Below are positions 10,765-22,085 of a stretch of 64,000 nucleotides of DNA, piece after piece. Each line of letters opens with the position of its first letter. The first letter of the stretch is position 1. The translations under genes and the position numbers were made by a program. Where the stretch lies: the NCBI RefSeq assembly GCF_022581195.2, contig NC_061475.1:1116001-1180000 (forward strand). The letters are read 5' to 3'. The DNA is from Helicoverpa zea. Lineage: Eukaryota > Arthropoda > Insecta > Lepidoptera > Noctuidae. The notes below the pieces were generated by a model, which worked only from the letters and a program-made list of their open reading frames with translations, was not told the DNA's origin and made no database searches.

Positions 10765-11960
10765 ACCCATTTAGGAAAGAAATACAATTTAGTTTTAAAC
10801 ATTTGTTTCCGTAATTATAAGGCAGTTTTGTAGTAAAGTCTATATTTATATCGCCTATTATAAGTAAAAGATTGGACTTATAAACAATCGCTCATAACAA
10901 AAGTCGGATTGAGAAATATAATGTTTATTTACTGTTTCTGTTTTCTATGTTTTGGCTGGCCTTATTCATAAGCTAAGGCGATTTTTTAAATTTCCGATAT
11001 TGATTTTCGAAAACGTATACTTAGTTAATAAGAGATTAGACTAAATGTAAGTGAATTATTTCTAAGACATGTTAAATCGTGAAGCAATAAACAAGAATAA
11101 AATGTAACAAACAATATTTATCGCCTTTTAAAATGTTTTTGAGCTCGATCATTGACAGCGATGGGGATGAGTATTTGTGGGCGTAAATATTTATTGATAG
11201 ACGTAATAATATGATTTTATAATACTTACTAAAGTGATTTAGCTATAATTATAATCAGAAAAATTACACCAGCTAACTGATATAAAATTAAAAAAATACT
11301 ATCAAAAATTGTTTTTTCCCAAACAATTCCCATCGCTTGTACCACAAAAATCTTTAATTTACGATATCTTTAGAGTTTAAATTAAAAGAAAATATACAGT
11401 ATACCATCGTCTCATAAGTTACAACCGTTGTTAGAAGCCATCGAAATAATCATATGTATGCATTTGTCCAGTTTCAAAGCACTGTAAATAACAGGTTTTA
11501 TTATGACTAATGGATATTTTAATACTATTATGTATTTCTTTTGAAATAAACTGAAAATTCTCAGGGTTTTGTGAATAGTTATTTTAGCATAAGTATTCTT
11601 CTGATAATGGGCTTATAAGATACTAGCTGTTGCCCGCAACTTCGTCTGCGTGGGCAATATAGAATCGTCAAAATACTACTTATCCCGTAGGTGCATTCTT
11701 TCACGTGACAGTATAATTAGGATTAGCAATTAGCAGTCGCATAGATTCAATGATCAAGGTTGTGTTGTGGATGTGACCATTTATCTAAACAAAAGAAGTA
11801 AAGTTTGTGACGTTGTGAATATCTCTGGATCTAGTCAGCCAATTTGGAAAATTATTACGTATAGTGCGTAAGTAATTTTCACAGGAAACAGCTATAATCT
11901 ATGTCTATATGCTTTGAGTCTGACAAAGCTGTCATTTGTACATTTTCTGCAGCTGCTGTG
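10765..11960. other. AT-rich intergenic sequence with one Helitron-like end
   Basis: Mostly featureless. At about 11622-11665 the sequence ACTAGCTGTTGCCCGCAACT followed by TCGTCTGCGTGG is the minus-strand 3' end (CTAG plus hairpin) of Hel-C. The matching 5' end is not visible nearby, so it is a fragment. Confidence 0.45.
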
Positions 11961-12146
11961 ACTAATCAGAAGCCAGAAAGTCTGTCAGTCTTACCATGGA
12001 TAATGTCTTGTAATGTGACTGGATTGAAGAGATCAGATAGGTAGTCGCTCCAAGCAAAATATTGGTACTCGAACAGATTCGGCGACTGGAAGCCAACACC
12101 AACATAGTTGGGGAATAGCTGGATGGATGATGAAATGAGTCATCAT
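11961..12146 (+). mobile_element. SINE-S fragment (3' half) with ATG-type tail
   Basis: Contains GATCAGATAGGTAGTCGCTC, TTGGTACTCGAACAGATTCG and ACTGGAAGCC, then the terminal CCAACATAGTTGGGGAATAG block and a tail rich in GATG. This is the 3' half of SINE-S in plus orientation and well diverged. Confidence 0.6.
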
Positions 12147-12204
12147 CATCAGCAGGCGCATAGGGTAGGATAGTTTCACTTACTCACTATGGTAAGGCTG
12201 ACCC

Positions 12205-12556
12205 CACATTAGGCGTGCGCGATCCTCGGGCGTGTGAGTAGCGCGGGCGTCGCGAGCGCGCTGCGTGAACATCGCGTTTAGCTGCCCTACGGCATGTGTG
12301 AAGAGTGCAAGCGACGCGCTCGAGGCGAACACGCGGCGCTCGAGTTGCGTTCTTACCCCTTCGCCCCCGCTATCCCCGCCGCCCGCTAAACACCTTAGCA
12401 GTTAAACGTCAAGGAGAGCGGCGCGTGCGCGCCGCGAGCGCGCTACAAATGCCGCAGGGCAGCAAAACGCGACGCTCACGCAACGCGCTCGCGACGCACG
12501 CGCGGCGCCCGCGCTACTCACACGCCCGAGGATCGCGCACGCCTAATGTGGTGGCC
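12205..12556. mobile_element. GC-rich foldback (MITE-like)
   Basis: A CG-rich island whose ends are inverted repeats. The left end has CACATTAGGCGTGCGCGATC, CTCGGGCGTGTGAGTAGCGC, and the right end carries the reverse complement up to CCTAATGTGGTGGCC. Similarity of the arms extends inward about 140 bp with gaps (for example the GCTGCCCTACGGCAT and ATGCCGCAGGGCAGC blocks). The composition suits hAT-type GC-rich MITEs, but I could not define an 8-bp target duplication. The open frame at 12305-12559 is a by-product of the lack of stops in CG-rich DNA. Confidence 0.7.
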
Positions 12557-14196
12557 TAAGCCGGGACTCCACCGAAACGTTTGCATTAGTTCACGAATAG
12601 GCAAAATGTACGTATCTGAGAGAGTCCACTTCATGTGTTCGTACTTGAAACCTGCAGTTTTGCCAAGATTTTCAAAATGTACGCTCGCAATTTGTCATTT
12701 CTTGGTGGAGCCAGCAAATCAAAAGAAACATAAGTGTTGTATACTGTGCGTCACTACCGCACACTGGGAAAATTTCGCTCTTGCGGAGGACGTTTATATA
12801 CCATATTTTGTGTCACACGTAAACAGGACGACAGTAAGTATCCACCGAAACACTTTCTGATCTGATGAACGAACAAATCAGACCTGACTTGGTCACCTGG
12901 GGCCAATCAGGGCTCTATGAAGCGATAATACGCTTTGGCTCCTACTGTTATTGTGGTTTCTGAAAATTTATTCACCTCATTCAACGATGAATGTAATTCT
13001 GATGGTACTATTAAGAACACTTGCTTAGCGCAGAAGCTGACGTTGGCAGGTCAACTCTTTTGACTTCTCGAATAGGTTACCATTGGTTTTTGTGCAATGC
13101 ACACCTGCAATACATTCTGGATTAGGATAGGATATAGGTGGATAGGATTTGCAACAGAGAACAATTCTGTCTTTGTAATTGAATGATATCAAACGTAGTT
13201 TTATATAAAAGGTGTTTTTTTAGACTTGGCTCGGGTCTAACTGAGACTGTTCGTAATCGTGAACAGTGTATTAATTGCGATCGGAAGTTGAAAGTAAGCA
13301 TGTCTCTGGTATGCGACGCGTATTTTGTACGTTTTCAGACGCGATAAGGCAGCTCCCATTACTTATCTGCACTTTGTATCTGGGCTGGTTTTTAAAGCTA
13401 CAGAAGCCTACATTACCTCACGCTTAGCAGCGCTTGCGAGAGATAGATCCTGATTTCTTCTAGGATTAAGTTTTCATATTTTGCATCAGAAAAAATAATA
13501 CTACTCACTCAAAGTAATTTGTTTAAGGCCACCACATTAGTGGAAGATAAGCTAAACTATGTTTATGAAAAAATCCTGATATGAACTCCATCTGTAACTT
13601 TAAATTATAATTAAGTGTTCCACTAAAGTCATCATTTTTGACATAATGTTCAAAAAATAATTTAGATGGCACCGTTTTAAATTTGGCTGAGATCTATTAA
13701 TTTTCCTTTCATCAAGGTAATAATTATAGTTGGATTTTGATGTGGCACGGCAAACTGACAAACACTATTGAAATGTCTATCGAAAAATTACACTACGTGT
13801 TAAAATATGGTGAATTACGGAAAATACACAACTCCATCTATTGAAATAATAGTATATAAAGAATGTAAATGGTAATTCATTGTTATTTACCACCTCGCTT
13901 CTTGATGTATTTTATTTACCACAGATGGAGCTACTTTAACATGTACTGTTTTGTCAAACAGATTGCGTGTCGTAATATTTTACATCTTGAATTCACTAAA
14001 TTAATCATATCTTTTGATAGAGTGAACCGATTTCGATGAAACAAAGCCTAAGTAATACCCCAAGTTACGTAGAACTTTTGTATATAAGCATTGTCTGCAT
14101 TAAATTCGTAGATTTTACGTGAATCCCGAACAAACAATCACTTTCTACAGATTTATTATATGTATAGATAATTCCACGGCTGCTTGTAAAATGCTG
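12557..14196. other. Intergenic sequence
   Basis: The open frame at 12546-12860 has no recognisable domain. Near 13800-13945 there is a weak inverted pair (ACTCCATCT and AGATGGAGC), possibly an eroded foldback. No gene is supported. Confidence 0.4.
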
Positions 14197-14391
14197 CTGT
14201 CATTGAACATCTTTGACAGTCCCTACGAGACAGAAACCAGTAAGTCTGACAACCAAGTCTTACTGGTTGTATTGGGTTGTCCGGGTAAATGGGTTGAGAA
14301 GGTCAGATAGGCAGTCGCTTCTTTTAAAACTGCGGTCGATTAGACTGGATGCTCACCATAACACAACTGGAAAAAGGCTAGGTAGATGAGG
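14197..14391 (+). mobile_element. SINE-S fragment (3' part)
   Basis: Contains CAGTAAGTCTGACAACCAAG, TGGGTTGAGAAGGTCAGATA, GGCAGTCGCTTCTT and GGAAAAAGGCTAGGTAGATG, in the same order as the complete SINE at 30345-30736. The head is absent. Confidence 0.65.
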
Positions 14392-15817
14392 ATTCTAATT
14401 TATACTAGTAATTAATGCAGTATTTCACCAGGCGCAAGAATATGACTACAACTTTTTTTAATCTTTAATAGCGTTATAGTTAATGCTACACAGCTGATTA
14501 TCCTAATAGAATAAGTTTCGAAAATTTTATAGAAGAAAACAGCCACCAAAGTTCTTACCGTATCATATTTAAAAGTACGTATCCCTACGTACGAACTCCT
14601 CAAAGTACTTTAAAGAAAGGCAGGAATATTAGATCACCCAATAAGCATGCTCTTGTAAACCAAATAGTATCGTTTGACACTTCTACCCCATTTACTACTG
14701 AACTGATAATTGGATGGACTTCACTTTGACGGTAATGAGCCGCTTTACATACAAGACATTCTTTGGTCATTTTTTTCAACATTCTTGTCATGTTTCTGAT
14801 GGCAATTTAAATGGTATGTCCACTCGTAGTCAATCATAAAGTTAAGCAACGCTTAGTGTAGATGTATACTGTAATATACAAATTACATTGTATATAAAAT
14901 GTATCAAACAATGTTTAAAGTTCTTCTAACGTACAGACAGACATGTGTTGCTGGGGAGTTTGTTGCGCCATTTCGTCTTCCCAGCAAAAACACATAGGCG
15001 AGCGTTTTGGGGGCTGTCTTTTGTAAATTCCTAACGTTCAAAAAGTGCTGTCTTGCAGCCAAGTTTGAATAAATGATTTTTGATTTTGATGGGTGACCAC
15101 TAATTGAAAAGCAATTTATTAAACAGCAACAATTATAAAAAGAACACTGGTACATACGCTGAACAAATCTCCATTAGAATTGCATCAAAATTTAACGCTT
15201 ATAATTTACAAGTCTTTCAGTACAAATCGGTAGGTTTAATAGCTGATCATGATTTTCACGGTTCCAAGTACTTTGTAACGCAATAAGTGAAAATAATCCG
15301 ACGCAAATGTACTAACATACTCAATTATGTATTGTTTCTTTGGTTGAAAAATGCGATAAGTTCTTATAATCTTTTTTATATATTATATAAAAGCTGGCAA
15401 GTTTGTTTGTTTGTTCGCGCAATTTCAAGCTGATTCGTCCAATTAAAAAAAAACCTTCAGTGTTTATGAACCAATTTGTCGAGGAAAGCCATAGGCCGAT
15501 TTTTTATCTTGGTACGCGAACCAGTTCCCATAGGACGCGGATAAAGCCCGTGGAAGCTAGTAACAAAATAAACTTAAAAAAAAGAAAATATTGTAAAAAA
15601 AATCAGTTAAATATATAATGTTAAAGTAAAGTTTCATAATGTGCTTAGCTGATACTTAATGGACCCACCGTGAAACACTTCGTAGAAACACACTTCATAC
15701 CAAATACCTAATTGATACAAAATTAAAAACACAGCACACAACAATGGGGTACATATCGAATTAATTTCAGAAACAAGTGAAACGCGCATTGAACATACAA
15801 TGCAATTACAGGTTTCG
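14392..15817. other. AT-rich intergenic sequence upstream of the secreted-protein gene
   Basis: No domain-bearing frame. Near 15390-15420 a GCTGGCAAGTTTGTTTGTTT stretch resembles the start of a Helitron-like repeat. The final few hundred bases before 15818 would be the upstream regulatory region of the gene at 15887. Confidence 0.4.
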
Positions 15818-15853
15818 ATATAAGAGTCGTTCACGACTGCAACAAATCATTCG
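15818..15853 (+). promoter_or_regulatory. Core promoter (TATA box and initiator)
   Basis: ATATAAG at 15818-15824 is a TATA box. TCATTCG at 15847-15853 fits the arthropod initiator TCA(G/T)T, with its A at 15849, which places the TATA start at -31. This predicts a 5' UTR of about 38 bases ahead of the ATG at 15887. The geometry is right for an insect polymerase II promoter, but no transcript evidence is available. Confidence 0.7.
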
Positions 15854-15886
15854 ATCGACAAATTCCGTGTTCAAATCGATTCCAAA

Positions 15887-16342
15887 ATGTTGAAGATTGT
15901 TATCGTAGCTGCCGTGGCACTGGCTTCGCTAGTGGCTGCTGGACCCCTCGCTTGGGACAACCAGAACCTGAATTTGAATCAAAATCAAAACCAACTCGGC
16001 CTTCTGCGCTCAAACCTCAACACGCAACTCAACAACAACTTACCACTGAATTTGCAGCAAGATTCTCTTCAGCTAAACAACCTGAATCTTCGATCGAATT
16101 CGAATTTGAACCAGAATTGGAACCAGAATTTGAACCAGAATTTGCACTTGAATCCTCAGTTAAACCAGCTGAATTTGAGGAGAATTAATGACATCAACCG
16201 TCGCAACTGGAATCTGAATGACAACCTAGACGACAGCAACCTGCAACTTGCCATTCTTCGCAGCCACCAGGACGATAGCAGCTTGAACAACCTGAACAAC
16301 CTGCCCCTGCTTCGATCATCTTCACTCAGCCACCTCAACTGA
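15887..16342 (+). CDS. Secreted Asn/Leu/Gln-rich low-complexity protein
   Basis: A 151-residue intronless frame with a good start context (CCAAAATG). Residues 1-19 are a classical signal peptide: a Lys, a hydrophobic core of Val, Ala, Ile and Leu, and a small-residue end VAAG. By hand count the roughly 132-residue mature part has about 38 Asn and 34 Leu, many Gln, and no Cys. Leu and Asn/Gln tend to alternate, a pattern favouring beta strands or fibre-like assembly. Several Leu-Arg-Ser or Leu-Arg-Arg steps recur (such as LLRSNLN, NLRSNSN, ILRSHQ, LLRSSS). At DNA level, TTGAACCAGAAT-type units repeat near 16100-16145. I do not recognise the family. Candidates are a structural secretion (silk, egg coat, cuticle, salivary) or an intrinsically disordered secreted peptide precursor. 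Promoter and poly(A) signal lie at the right distances, so this looks like a complete, active gene. Confidence 0.82.
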   Translation: MLKIVIVAAVALASLVAAGPLAWDNQNLNLNQNQNQLGLLRSNLNTQLNNNLPLNLQQDSLQLNNLNLRSNSNLNQNWNQNLNQNLHLNPQLNQLNLRRINDINRRNWNLNDNLDDSNLQLAILRSHQDDSSLNNLNNLPLLRSSSLSHLN

Positions 16343-16422
16343 TTCGTGACCACGATGACACGGTAATGGATTCCCAATATTTTAGACCCTGTTTTATTTA
16401 AGTCTGGCATTATTATGGTTAT

Positions 16423-16428
16423 AATAAA
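16423..16428 (+). terminator. Poly(A) signal of the secreted-protein gene
   Basis: AATAAA, 81 bases after the stop codon, followed about 20 bases later by a T-rich stretch (16446-16459) that could serve as the downstream element. Confidence 0.7.
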
Positions 16429-16657
16429 CTGCATATTTTGAATTTGTTTTTTTTTTTTGGTTGATTTCTTTAGTGTTTCTTTTGTTTGGTGTGTATTTTT
16501 GAGTGGAAATATAAAACTACGCATTGCAGAGTAATTTCGCTTGACCTATATTTAAATTTTGGCACGGTAATGAATTTCTGGCATAATCGTCCAAATTGGG
16601 TTAATGTCCCAATTCAATAATCAAAATAATGTCCAAATTGGGTTAAAGTCCCAAATC

Positions 16658-16882
16658 GAGGGACGAGGAACGTTACTAGCTCCACCCTTAAACGCCTTAT
16701 ATGGAACCCATCCATTTTTTAAATAACATAACTGTTGATAGATGTCTCAAAAACCAAAATGCCTCGTTATTTCACTCGTAACTGATCATTTTGGTTATAC
16801 CCAACGCACGTATGTGACCTAAAAGATGGCGCCTGACATACCTTTCTTAGGGCATCTCCGCTATCTTTTCTTCGTCTGTGTA
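16658..16882. mobile_element. MITE-B fragment
   Basis: Shares GAGGAACGTTACTAGCTCC, GCCTTATATGGAACCCATCC, GTAACTGATCATTTTGG, GATGGCGCCTGACATACC and GGCATCTCCGCTATCTTTTC with the copies at 10.4 and 55 kb. One end is missing. Just upstream, 16588-16660 holds two copies of GTCCAAATTGGGTTAA, a small local duplication. Confidence 0.55.
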
Positions 16883-17403
16883 TTAAAATAAACATCAACA
16901 GCCATATTTCCTCTAGATTTTATCTCTAAACATCTTGGTTATCGTTCAAACATCTGTGAACATCAGTTAACGCCTTTTTAGATATAAGACGAGATAATCT
17001 TAACGCGTAATTAATTCCTATCTCATAGATAAGATGTCGGTGATAACTGATTGAGTGTTGATAACACGGCGAATTCATTAGTTTGGGCTTATTAATGAAA
17101 TGGTAAAAGTTTCCTTATTATATTATTTACTTAATACTTCTTGCACATAATGTACAATGACGGACTTAACACCTTAAGTATACCAGTATACCAGTCTACC
17201 TTTGGGTATTTAATTGTTAAAAAAAAAAATTATAACGTCATAATCAGCTTCGATTATAACTGAATGAACCTATAAACCTACAAATGTATTCATGTAAAAG
17301 ATACTTCTCTGATATCCAGAAGTTACTAATTAATACAATACATCTTTTATATTACAAAGAAAAATCTGAAATCAATCAAAGTTCTGAAACCGGCAAAATA
17401 CCT
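16883..17403. other. AT-rich intergenic sequence
   Basis: No gene or repeat recognised. Confidence 0.45.
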
Positions 17404-17672
17404 CAGGGTGCGTCCACATCTGGCGCATAGTGCGCGCGAGCGGCGCGCACTCAGTTCTCGCCCTTACAGTTCCGTTTATTATTTAATAAAGAGCGCGTCG
17501 CGCGCCGCCTGCGCGCTGATCGCGTGCGGCGCTTAGGTCGCGCGCGAACTGCGCGCGGGCGGCGCAGAAGCGGCGCACGAACAAAAATGCACGCGCGCAG
17601 CTCGCGGGCAGGTCGCAAACGGCTCGCGAGCTGCACATTCGCGGCACATTCGCCAGATGTGGACGCACCCTG
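17404..17672. mobile_element. GC-rich TIR element (hAT-like MITE)
   Basis: Perfect 22-bp terminal inverted repeats at 17404-17425 (begins CAGGGTGCGTCCACATC) and 17651-17672 bound a 269-bp CG-rich body made of GCGCGC-type blocks. A CAGGG start suits the hAT superfamily. The 8 bases on the two sides are not the same, so no target duplication is visible. The open frames in both directions across it (17451-17781) only reflect CG-rich composition. Confidence 0.75.
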
Positions 17673-18017
17673 TAGTTGGTATGTCTCTACTACCAATAAT
17701 TTCCATACTAATTTAAGAGTTCGAACAAACTGTCGACCAACTAAAAGTTTGCAGTGTGCTCTCAACGAGAACCAAGACTAGTGACTGACCGTGGTTTCCG
17801 ACGCATGATGTTACATCTGTAGTAAACGGATGATCACGCTTGTATGAACAGAGTCGGAGGAGCGTAGCTTAACCTTGATCGATCGGGCCTCGTGGCTGCG
17901 GCACGCCGGTACTTGATTGAGCTGAAATGTATTTGCTCTAAATGGTTGAGCACTATGTTTTATAGAATGGATTTATTTGTCTTTTTCTAGTTTTAACTTA
18001 TTTAGTAATCGTTTTGT
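17673..18017. other. Intergenic sequence
   Basis: 17720-17765 contains a MITE-D-like end (TTCGAACAAACTGTCGACCA and TTTGCAGTGTGCTCTC), which suggests an eroded MITE-D copy. Otherwise unremarkable. Confidence 0.35.
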
Positions 18018-18240
18018 GGGTTTTAGAAACTTGCACAAAGCAGCCCGTAGTCTTGAAGTTGACGATTGGTACACCCGTGCATCGGAGAGCACGTTAATGT
18101 TGGTCCTGCGCCTGATCTCTCTCCGGAGGTGTCGGATTGCAGTCCCATCGGGCTATGAGAGTAAAAGAATAGAGAGTGGACCTGCTGCGCAAATGCTTGT
18201 GCACTATGATGTCCTCCTCGCCGATTATAGGCAAATTATT
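18018..18240 (+). repeat. Rep-F dispersed repeat
   Basis: Shares GCGCAAATGCTTGTGCACTA and the GCTATGAGAGT block with the minus-strand copy at 31566-31665. The frame running through it (17977-18255) has no recognised domain. I read it as part of a dispersed element of unknown class. Confidence 0.45.
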
Positions 18241-18245
18241 TTCAC

Positions 18246-20658
18246 AAATGGCTAATTTATACTAATAAATCTATGAAGCTATAATTCAAACCCATTAGGA
18301 AAATACGAAAAGTAAACAGATATAATAGTTTTGTATTCAAGGTATTGGCTCACAAAATCCAGTAAAAGAAACTTAGTTATATAATACAAAAAGTACGTAC
18401 TAAAAAAACGAAAAATATCACCAGTTATAACCAAGTAATAGCAATACAAGGATACAGTTATATAACCAGTAATATTTTACGTTTTATAGCTCGTCTCAAT
18501 GCTTACTTTAGTTGTAACTTTTCTAGTTTTATAGGCCCCGACGAGTTTTATTGAACATTACTATGGAATTGTTACTAGGGGATTTCAAAGAAGATTGCTT
18601 GTACATTCTACTAACATTACCTACTTGAAAGAGTCAAAACTGAAAATAAGAATTCATTATTATGAGTAGAAGATTTTTTTTTGTTTTGTATTTTTTGTTT
18701 AATTTAATCCGGTTACCTTGATATTAATTTCAGCAGACACATTATTTCTAGTCTTTGAAATAGAAAAGTAGGACTTTGAGATACATAACTGTACTTCTTG
18801 ATCAACCTTCTAAATTATCAGAAAGGTCATCCTTATTTTGTTGTATAAGAATACTGAAATAAATATCGTTCAATTCGATTGGCTGATTTTTTGTAATTGT
18901 GTTGGCATTCTATAACTTCGGCGTGACTCAGTGGACTAAAGAGCTTAAAAAATATAAGTATTTCGTGGATCGTGGAAAATTCCATTTAAAAAAGAAGAAA
19001 ATTCTAAAAGAAATTCGCTTGAATAAAAATAAAACCTTTTAAAATATTTACGGCTACCCTTCATAATTATAACCTCAATATTTTCTACACAAGGCCCGTT
19101 TTTATAAATACAGGCTTTGACATTTTGCTTTTTTGCTCCATCTTACAATCCACTCGATAAAGATCTTTATGCTATTGTTATAGAGCACAGTTTCCTTTGA
19201 CGCAAAGCAACAAATACGTTGTTATTTTGTTGGGACAAAGGTTTTCACGTATGATCGATCACATATGAATAACCTTTTTGCTATAAAAAATATCTTCAAA
19301 GAAACTCGTTGCTAAAGGTTTATTATTTTTGTTCAAAGCATGGGTTCCTCTTTACGCGAAAGGGACAAACGGCTTCAGTATTACAATCGGATTTTTCTAA
19401 AAACTGTATGGTCTAAAGATTTTTAAAATAAAGGAATCTTTTTGTCAGTCTTTGTGAAAAAATTGTTCAGGGATCATTTTTGTTTCGGACACTGTCAAGC
19501 ATATAGGTAGCAAAGCATTTTTTTGGAAATCTGTTAATTTCAGTAGCTTTACAACTTTGGTAAACTGTCTCTTCAAGATTTTTTATGCAAGAACAATAAT
19601 GACGTGTATATATACGTAGAATTGTATCTGCATCTCCTAAAAACCAATTTCGCTTTTAAATACCTACACACTTGAAAACCATAAAATATTTTATGAAACC
19701 GCCCCAAACCTAGAATTACGAGGTTATTCACAAAAGCGTGCACTTCGCTAAAAGCATTTAGACATTGAATATAGCTAGAATATAACTGCGCTTGCTTTTA
19801 GCACTGTATTTGAAATTGAACTTGGCTGTGCACTGCCATGCTCTTGTTGCCATGCTCTTATAGGTGAAGGTGTGGATAACGTTTATACAACGGTATGCAT
19901 TTAGTTTATTATGTCTCTCTTTTTTTGTAGAGACTATCATTCGCTAGTGGTTTCACCCGTCTCCCGCGGAAACCTCTCCATATGAGCAGATAAAACGTCA
20001 CCTATAGCCTTTCTCAATAAACGGGCTGTCTTATACTGAAATATGTTTTCATATTAGTTCAGTAGTTCCTGAGGTAAGCCACTTCAAGGAGGCAAACAAA
20101 TTTTAGCTTTATTATCAAGAAGAAGAAGAAGTTAAGTTTAATAAGAATTAAAGTTACTAGCGTTTTCTTAAAGTAACAATCTCCAGCGTGGCAGATTATA
20201 TAATACATTTAATTACTACGCACTCAACTTGTCTTTTAACTTGAGCACACAACACTGTAAACAAAAACAAACATTTAGGCGGTATTTTTCCTCCCCCAGG
20301 GAAACACTATACCAACATAGACGGTAAAAGTATATAGATTGATTCGAGATCAAATAACAGACAAAATAAATATCTGAATAAAAGATACCTACGATGAACC
20401 ACAAAACGCCTACGCATTGAATTTTAACAAAAGACGCGATTTTCTAAAAAAAAGTACGACTAAGGCCGAAGTTCACCTACAACGTAAACGGCAGATTTCT
20501 TAAAACAACCGTTAACTATGAATTTTTACGTTCAATTTTCAGAAACAACCTTTAAGCTGCGTTCTAAAATCAAAATGACTGTCAACCGCCCAATATCAGC
20601 GTCTAAGCATATTACGCATAACGTATTGTCGGTTAGATGTAAACGAAAAAGTGAATAA
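18246..20658. other. AT-rich intergenic sequence
   Basis: No gene recognised. Around 19945-20110 there is a Hel-C-like block (TTTCACCCGTCTCCCGCGG, GCCTTTCTCAATAAACGGGC, TTCAGTAGTTCCTGAGGTAA). Confidence 0.4.
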
Positions 20659-20930
20659 TCCCCTTATGTACTCCCCCTATGTACTCCCCTTATGTACTCC
20701 CCTTATGTACTCCCCTTATGTACTCCCCTTATGTACTCCCCTTATGTGCTCCCCTTATGTACTCCCCTAATGTACTCCCCTAATGTACTCCCCTTATATA
20801 CTCCCCTTATGTACTCCCCTTATGTACTCCCCTTATGTACTCTCCTTATGTTCTCCACTTATGTACTCCCCTTATGTACTCCCCTTACGTACGCCTGTTA
20901 TGTACTCCAGTTATGTACTCCTAGTTATGT
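20659..20930. repeat. 13-bp minisatellite, about 20 copies
   Basis: Tandem repetition of CCCCTTATGTACT with occasional variants (TAATG, TATATACT, TTCTCCAC) toward the right. Because 13 is not a multiple of 3, all three frames translate as the same 13-residue cycle. The open frame at 20692-20937 is therefore an artefact of the repeat lacking stop codons. The left end is more uniform than the right, consistent with recent expansion there. Confidence 0.9.
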
Positions 20931-21594
20931 AAATTAATTTTCTATTTACACAAAATACACTTTATCGTATAAAGTAGGATATAACGAAGACCTGTACGTT
21001 AAATGGCAAAAAAATATGCTTCTAAGTTCTAAACTATTATATCATTATAAACTATTATATTATATTATAAACTATCATAATATTTGTTTCAAATTTTGGA
21101 ATCAGAGTATAGGTTCGGTTGCATGTGACCTCCCTGTCTCTTTTGTGCATATTCACAAGGACGTGACCTGTGGTGTATATGCGAGAGCAGTATTACATCC
21201 TACATCAAACCCTCGATTTATTATTTCACGGAATATACACTAAATATCTTTCCTAACATAAGATTTCAGATTTACCCAGGGCATGGATAAATCCATACCT
21301 ACATAGTTACTATCTAACCTCACCCAAGTGGGTATTCAGAAATTCTGAGCAAAGCCTGACACTTGAGCCTGCAAGCCAACAGCGGAACACCTATTATTAT
21401 TGCTGTTTTCCTAGAAATAGGCGTATGGTTTTGTGTAGAATAGGAGGAACCCGTGGCTAAATAAAAGCCACAGAGGTTGGTCAATCATAACCTGATTAGT
21501 GGTTTTGAAGGCACGTTGGCCCGTTAAATAGGTGCATCCCGGCTGTCATTTCAATATTTTTCTTTGACAGTTGTTACAGGTTTGTACTGACAAA
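20931..21594. other. Intergenic sequence with possible SINE-S remnant
   Basis: AT-rich. The part at 21500-21570 (GAAGGCACGTTGGCCCGTTA, GGTGCATCCCGGCTGTCATT) resembles the middle of SINE-S. Confidence 0.35.
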
Positions 21595-22085
21595 GAAAAA
21601 AATCGGTAAAAAAACTTTTAAGTTAAACGGTTTTATTTTATGTGCACTGAAAACTAGAAAATAAAAAAATAGTTACTTATCTGTCAACCTACGTAGGTAA
21701 TCCCGGTCATATTAGACTAAAATAAAAACGTGGGGCCCATTAACTATTGCTGTAGTACTTTCTTATAGAGGTAGGTGTGGATTGCATCGACTTACTATAA
21801 TAATCGTAACTGGAGATTTTGACAATCAATAATCAGCCGTAGCGTCTTCACCAGCGAACGCCGAGCTCATGCATGATCTACCAAAGTATAGGTAAAGATA
21901 TGCTTTGCCATAGGTAGGATTTCAGAGGGCCCCACGTTTTTATTTTAGTCTAATATGACCGGGACCACCTACGTAGGTTGACAGATAAGTAACTATTTTT
22001 TTATTTTCTAGTTTTCAGTGCACATAAAATAAAACCGTTTAACTTAAAAGTTTTTTTACCGATTTTTTATTTTCTAGTTTTTAGT
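21595..22085. mobile_element. Large foldback, copy 1
   Basis: Arms of about 143 bp at 21595-21738 and 21927-22068 are near-perfect inverted repeats (ATCGGTAAAAAAACTTTTAA, CCTACGTAGG, CGTGGGGCCC), around a spacer of about 188 bp containing GACAATCAATAATCAGCCGT. The palindrome CCTACGTAGG lies inside each arm. After the right arm the sequence TTTTCTAGTTTTTAGTA also follows copy 2, so the element may extend to that point. Nothing is encoded. Confidence 0.85.

Noticed and set aside
12305..12559. Arg-rich 84-codon frame
   Set aside because: It sits in a CG-rich foldback whose arms are inverted repeats; no start context or domain.
15952..16188. Overlapping Glu/Pro-rich frame inside the secreted-protein gene
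   Set aside because: A by-product of the repetitive TTGAACCAGAAT codons in another frame. The main frame has the signal peptide and correct promoter distance.
17451..17781. Arg/Ala-rich open frames on both strands
   Set aside because: They lie in a CG-rich TIR element where stop codons are rare.
20692..20937. 81-codon open frame of repeating MYSPYVLPLCTPL-type peptide
   Set aside because: It is a translation of the 13-bp minisatellite; all frames give the same cycle and no gene signals are present.
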